From assembly GCA_002862095.1 (NCBI GenBank), contig PHSQ01000002.1, positions 310,001 through 374,000 on the forward strand: a stretch of 64,000 nucleotides of DNA, in the 5' to 3' direction. The notes beneath the pieces are model-generated. The model did not search any database. It saw only the letters and a list, made by a program, of their open reading frames with translations, and was not told the origin of the DNA. This document shows positions 60,933 through 64,000 of this stretch, one piece after another (position 1 is the stretch's first letter; every line of letters starts with the position of its first letter). A program made the position numbers and the translations under genes. The stretch comes from Methylocystis sp. KS32. Lineage in GTDB: Bacteria > Pseudomonadota > Alphaproteobacteria > Rhizobiales > Beijerinckiaceae.

Positions 60933-62441
60933 TCAGTGGCTGGCGGCGGCGAGTTTCACCGCGTCGAGAAGCGCCGAGTGGGACTGGAGCAGATTGACGA
61001 CCGAGGCCGCGGAAGCGTCCAAAACGGGCTCCGGTCTCACGCCATAGAAAATCGTCAATGCGATCAGAGGAGCAAAGATCGCAACCTCTCGCGCCGAAAG
61101 ATCGGTGATACTCGCAAGACTGGCCTTTTCCAGCGCTCCAAAAACGACCCGCCGATAAAGATACAGCGCATAAGCGGCGGAAAGGATGACGCCAGTCGTC
61201 GCGAACAGCGCAACCCAACTGTTGGCGTTGAAAGCGCCGACAAGCGTCAGAAACTCGCCAACGAAACCCGACGTGCCGGGCAGGCCGACATTCGCCATCG
61301 TAAAAACCATGAACGCGAACGCATAGATTGGCATACGGTTGACGAGCCCCCCGTAGGCGGCGATTTCGCGGGTGTGCATCCGATCATAGATGACTCCGAC
61401 GCAAAGGAACAACGCCCCCGACACGAAGCCATGCGATATCATCAGAAACATCGCGCCTTGAACGCCCTGGGGATTCATCGTGAACAACCCCATGGTGACG
61501 AAGCCCATGTGCGCCACGGACGAATAGGCGATCAGCTTCTTGATGTCGTCCTGCACGAGGGCGACGAGCGATGTGTAGACGATCGCAATGACCGACAGGG
61601 CATAGACCAAGGGAGTAAACTGGACCGAGGCGTCCGGGAACATCGGCAGTGAGAAGCGGATGAAACCATAACCGCCCATTTTGAGCAGGATCGCGGCCAG
61701 TATGACCGAGCCCGCCGTCGGCGCTTCGACGTGCGCGTCCGGCAACCAGGTGTGAAACGGCCACATCGGCAATTTCACTGCGAAAGAGGCAAAAAAGGCA
61801 AGCCAGAGCCATGTCTGCATCCGCGGCGGGAAATGCGTCGTCAGCAGCACCGAGATGTCGGTTGTGCCGGCTTGGTTGTACATCGCCAGAATGGCGATCA
61901 GCATCAGCAAGGAGCCAACCAGCGTATAAAGGAAGAACTTGAAGCTGGCATAGACGCGACGTTTGCCACCCCATATGCCGATGATCAGGAACATCGGAAT
62001 GAGGCCGCCTTCGAAAAACAGGTAGAACAGGACCAGATCAAGCGCGCAGAAGACGCCGATCATGAGCGCCTCCAACACCAGAAACGCCACCATATATTCC
62101 GCGACGCGTTTGGTGACAGACTCCCACGACGCCAGTATCGAGAAAGGCATGAGGAAAGTCGTCAACAGGACGAACGGCATCGAGAACCCGTCAACGCCGA
62201 GCTTGTAAACCAAGCCCGAGCCGAACCAGCTCTTTTCCTCGACAAGCTGGAACGCAGCGCTCGAAGGATCGAAACGCTGCCATCCGACCATGGACAAGAC
62301 AAAGACCGCGACGGTCGTCAGCAACGCCGCCCAACGAATATTCCGCAACGACGACTCGTTGTCGCCTCGCTGCGTCAGGATGAACGCCGCTCCAACCAGC
62401 GGAAGGAAGGTCAGGCCGGAGAGAATTCCAAAACCGAACAT
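60933..62441 (-). CDS. nuoM: NADH-quinone oxidoreductase subunit M
   Basis: NuoM is the second antiporter-like subunit of complex I. The 502-aa product shows the conserved Glu/Lys positions in [20 protein letters not shown] (near residue 135), [20 protein letters not shown] (near 225) and [20 protein letters not shown] (near 310). Its ATG at 62441 shares one base with the nuoL stop (TAATG), so translation is coupled. The longer frame upstream runs through nuoL and is discarded. Confidence 0.96.
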   Translation of the reverse strand: MFGFGILSGLTFLPLVGAAFILTQRGDNESSLRNIRWAALLTTVAVFVLSMVGWQRFDPSSAAFQLVEEKSWFGSGLVYKLGVDGFSMPFVLLTTFLMPFSILASWESVTKRVAEYMVAFLVLEALMIGVFCALDLVLFYLFFEGGLIPMFLIIGIWGGKRRVYASFKFFLYTLVGSLLMLIAILAMYNQAGTTDISVLLTTHFPPRMQTWLWLAFFASFAVKLPMWPFHTWLPDAHVEAPTAGSVILAAILLKMGGYGFIRFSLPMFPDASVQFTPLVYALSVIAIVYTSLVALVQDDIKKLIAYSSVAHMGFVTMGLFTMNPQGVQGAMFLMISHGFVSGALFLCVGVIYDRMHTREIAAYGGLVNRMPIYAFAFMVFTMANVGLPGTSGFVGEFLTLVGAFNANSWVALFATTGVILSAAYALYLYRRVVFGALEKASLASITDLSAREVAIFAPLIALTIFYGVRPEPVLDASAASVVNLLQSHSALLDAVKLAAASH

Positions 62442-64000
62442 TAGCGTGTGCCTCCGGCGACGAACCAGCTGATAACGGCCGCGACGCCGATCAGCATGGC
62501 GAATGCGTAATGATAGATGTACCCGGTCTGGAGACGCACCACTAGACGCGAACCATCCGTTACGCGAGCAGCGACCCCATCCGGGCCAAGCCCGTCGATG
62601 ATGCGGCCGTCGCCGCCCTTCCATAGCAACCTTCCGAGTGCGAAGGTCGGCCTCACCAACAGATAGTCATAAAGCTCGTCGAAATACCACTTGTTGAGCA
62701 GGAATTGATACAGCCTCGGAAAGGCCGCTGCGAGCGCTTGAGCTGTCCCTGGCTTGAGGATGTATACATACAGAGACACAAGGAATCCCCCCACCATCAT
62801 GCCGAATGGCATGAACGACACCCAACTGGGTATCTCGTGCATTGCATGGAGGAGATGATTGCGCTCGCGCGTGAACAGCGCCTCTTTCCAGAATTCGCCA
62901 TAGGCGTGCCCCGCGAAATAGCGCTCCAACATGAAGCCCGCGACCACTGCGCCCGTCGCCAAAACCGCAAGAGGAACCAGCATGACGAGCGGAGACTCAT
63001 GTGGTGCATGGCCGCCATGACCATGTTCGGCGTGTTCTTCGTGGTGCGGTTCCGCTTCTTCTGGATGTTCGTGGAACAGAACATGCGCATGAGGGTCATG
63101 AGCGTGCGGATCCTCCGCCGGCACCGCGCGCGTTCCGAAGAACGTCATGAAAACGAGTCGCCACGAGTAGAAGGAGGTTAGCCCCGCCGCCACGACCGTC
63201 GCGATAAAGCCGTACATCGCCGCCTTCGAATGCGCGCTGGCCGCGAAAGCCGCCTCGATGATGGCGTCTTTCGAAAAGAAACCGGCGAAACCAAGCTCCG
63301 TATGGGGAATGCCAAAGCCGGTGAGCGACAGGGTTCCAATCGTCATCATGGCGAAAGTGAACGGAATGTCCTTTCTAAGGCCACCCATGTTCCGCATATC
63401 CTGTTCATGGTGCATCGCATGGATCACGGAGCCGGCGCCAAGGAAAAGAAGGGCCTTGAAGAAGGCGTGAGTGAAGAGGTGAAAGACTCCCAATGAATAG
63501 CCGCCGACCCCTTCGGCGACGAACATGTAACCGAGTTGAGAACAGGTCGAATAAGCGATGACGCGCTTTATGTCGTTCTGGACCAGTCCGACGGTAGCGG
63601 CGAAAAAAGCCGTCGTGGCGCCGATGACGGTGACGAAGGTCAGCGCGTCGGGGGCGTATTCAAATATAGGCGACAGACGCGCAACCATGAAAACTCCCGC
63701 CGTGACCATGGTCGCTGCGTGAATCAACGCGGAAACGGGAGTCGGGCCCTCCATCGCGTCGGGTAGCCATGTATGCAGGAAGAACTGCGCCGATTTGCCC
63801 ATCGCGCCCATGAAGAGCAACAGCGCGGCGACTGTAAGCGAATCGACGTCGAGTCCGAAGACGTGAATGACATTGCCCTCGAGGCCCGGGACATTGGCGA
63901 AGACCTCGTCAAAAGTCACCGACTGGGTCAGCCGAAATACGAGAAAAATTCCTAGCGCGAAGCCGAAATCGCCGACGCGGTTGACGACAAACGCCTTGAT
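62441..64000 (-). CDS. nuoL: NADH-quinone oxidoreductase subunit L (N-terminus beyond window)
   Basis: NuoL is the distal antiporter-like subunit of complex I, with the long lateral helix. The frame is open to the window edge ([20 protein letters not shown]), so 519 residues are visible. Motifs include [40 protein letters not shown] and [21 protein letters not shown] histidine/acidic-rich loop (about 63000-63110, with [15 protein letters not shown]) lies between two helices. The C-terminal anchor helix is present at the 3' end. Confidence 0.95.
   Translation of the reverse strand: MKAFVVNRVGDFGFALGIFLVFRLTQSVTFDEVFANVPGLEGNVIHVFGLDVDSLTVAALLLFMGAMGKSAQFFLHTWLPDAMEGPTPVSALIHAATMVTAGVFMVARLSPIFEYAPDALTFVTVIGATTAFFAATVGLVQNDIKRVIAYSTCSQLGYMFVAEGVGGYSLGVFHLFTHAFFKALLFLGAGSVIHAMHHEQDMRNMGGLRKDIPFTFAMMTIGTLSLTGFGIPHTELGFAGFFSKDAIIEAAFAASAHSKAAMYGFIATVVAAGLTSFYSWRLVFMTFFGTRAVPAEDPHAHDPHAHVLFHEHPEEAEPHHEEHAEHGHGGHAPHESPLVMLVPLAVLATGAVVAGFMLERYFAGHAYGEFWKEALFTRERNHLLHAMHEIPSWVSFMPFGMMVGGFLVSLYVYILKPGTAQALAAAFPRLYQFLLNKWYFDELYDYLLVRPTFALGRLLWKGGDGRIIDGLGPDGVAARVTDGSRLVVRLQTGYIYHYAFAMLIGVAAVISWFVAGGTR

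Overview
This window is a high-GC bacterial chromosome segment from an alphaproteobacterium, most likely of the order Hyphomicrobiales (Rhizobiales). The call rests on gene order: rpsB-tsf-pyrH-frr-uppS-cdsA-dxr-rseP-bamA-lpxD-fabZ-lpxA-lpxB, nuoL-nuoM-nuoN-birA-rnj, and hemC-hemD transcribed away from tsaD-gpsA. It also rests on a 47-residue membrane protein overlapping xerD and on dispersed palindromic repeats of a kind common in that order. No methane or methanol oxidation genes are present, so I do not name a genus.

Layout. 1-2.9 kb: end of an ABC transporter, rlmE, ftsY and a YciB/IspZ septation protein. 2.9-6.7 kb: a 16-repeat TPR-sulfotransferase with a lone T2SS gspK. 7-9 kb: L,D-transpeptidase, a small membrane protein and xerD. 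9-12.5 kb: glyA, nrdR, ribD and ribE (minus strand). 12.9-18.2 kb: an accessory patch with secreted proteins, a DUF4239 membrane protein between direct repeats, an enolase fragment, a stress protein and antiporter, a transposase remnant and a copied DUF3501 tail. 18.2-20.7 kb: a rubrerythrin / CCG-type Fe-S protein / DUF3501 module. 20.8-35.5 kb: the translation, isoprenoid, phospholipid, outer-membrane and lipid A superoperon (minus strand). 35.7-44.4 kb: a polysaccharide island with a variant CDP-alcohol phosphotransferase, an RgpF/WsaF-type glycosyltransferase, a family 2 glycosyltransferase, a KpsE/CtrB-like protein and an unknown protein. 44.5-51.7 kb: gpsA, a phospholipase D-like nuclease, tsaD, an MFS transporter, hemC, hemD and cysG. 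52-56.4 kb: cytochrome c, an AlkB homologue without a normal start codon, gpmA, dapB, a Mog-like protein and an RlpA-like protein. 57-64 kb: rnj, birA, nuoN, nuoM and partial nuoL.

Functionally the window is dominated by cell-envelope construction (lipid A, BamA, RseP, undecaprenyl-PP and CDP-diacylglycerol synthesis, surface polysaccharide, L,D-transpeptidase, RlpA), with core translation, tetrapyrrole, riboflavin and respiratory genes.

The most unusual content is in the non-coding parts. One repeat family (about 115 bp, ending TAGAGC...GCTCTA) supplies the stop codons of neighbouring genes. A second family (ITR TTCTACTGCGTCA) is MITE-like, and the two are interleaved near 56.5 kb. No tRNA, rRNA, CRISPR array or intact transposase was found, and no clear single new defence or mobile system is present. 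The best candidates for undescribed biology are the polysaccharide island with its unknown 360-aa protein, the TPR-sulfotransferase/GspK pair and the stop-codon-donating repeat.
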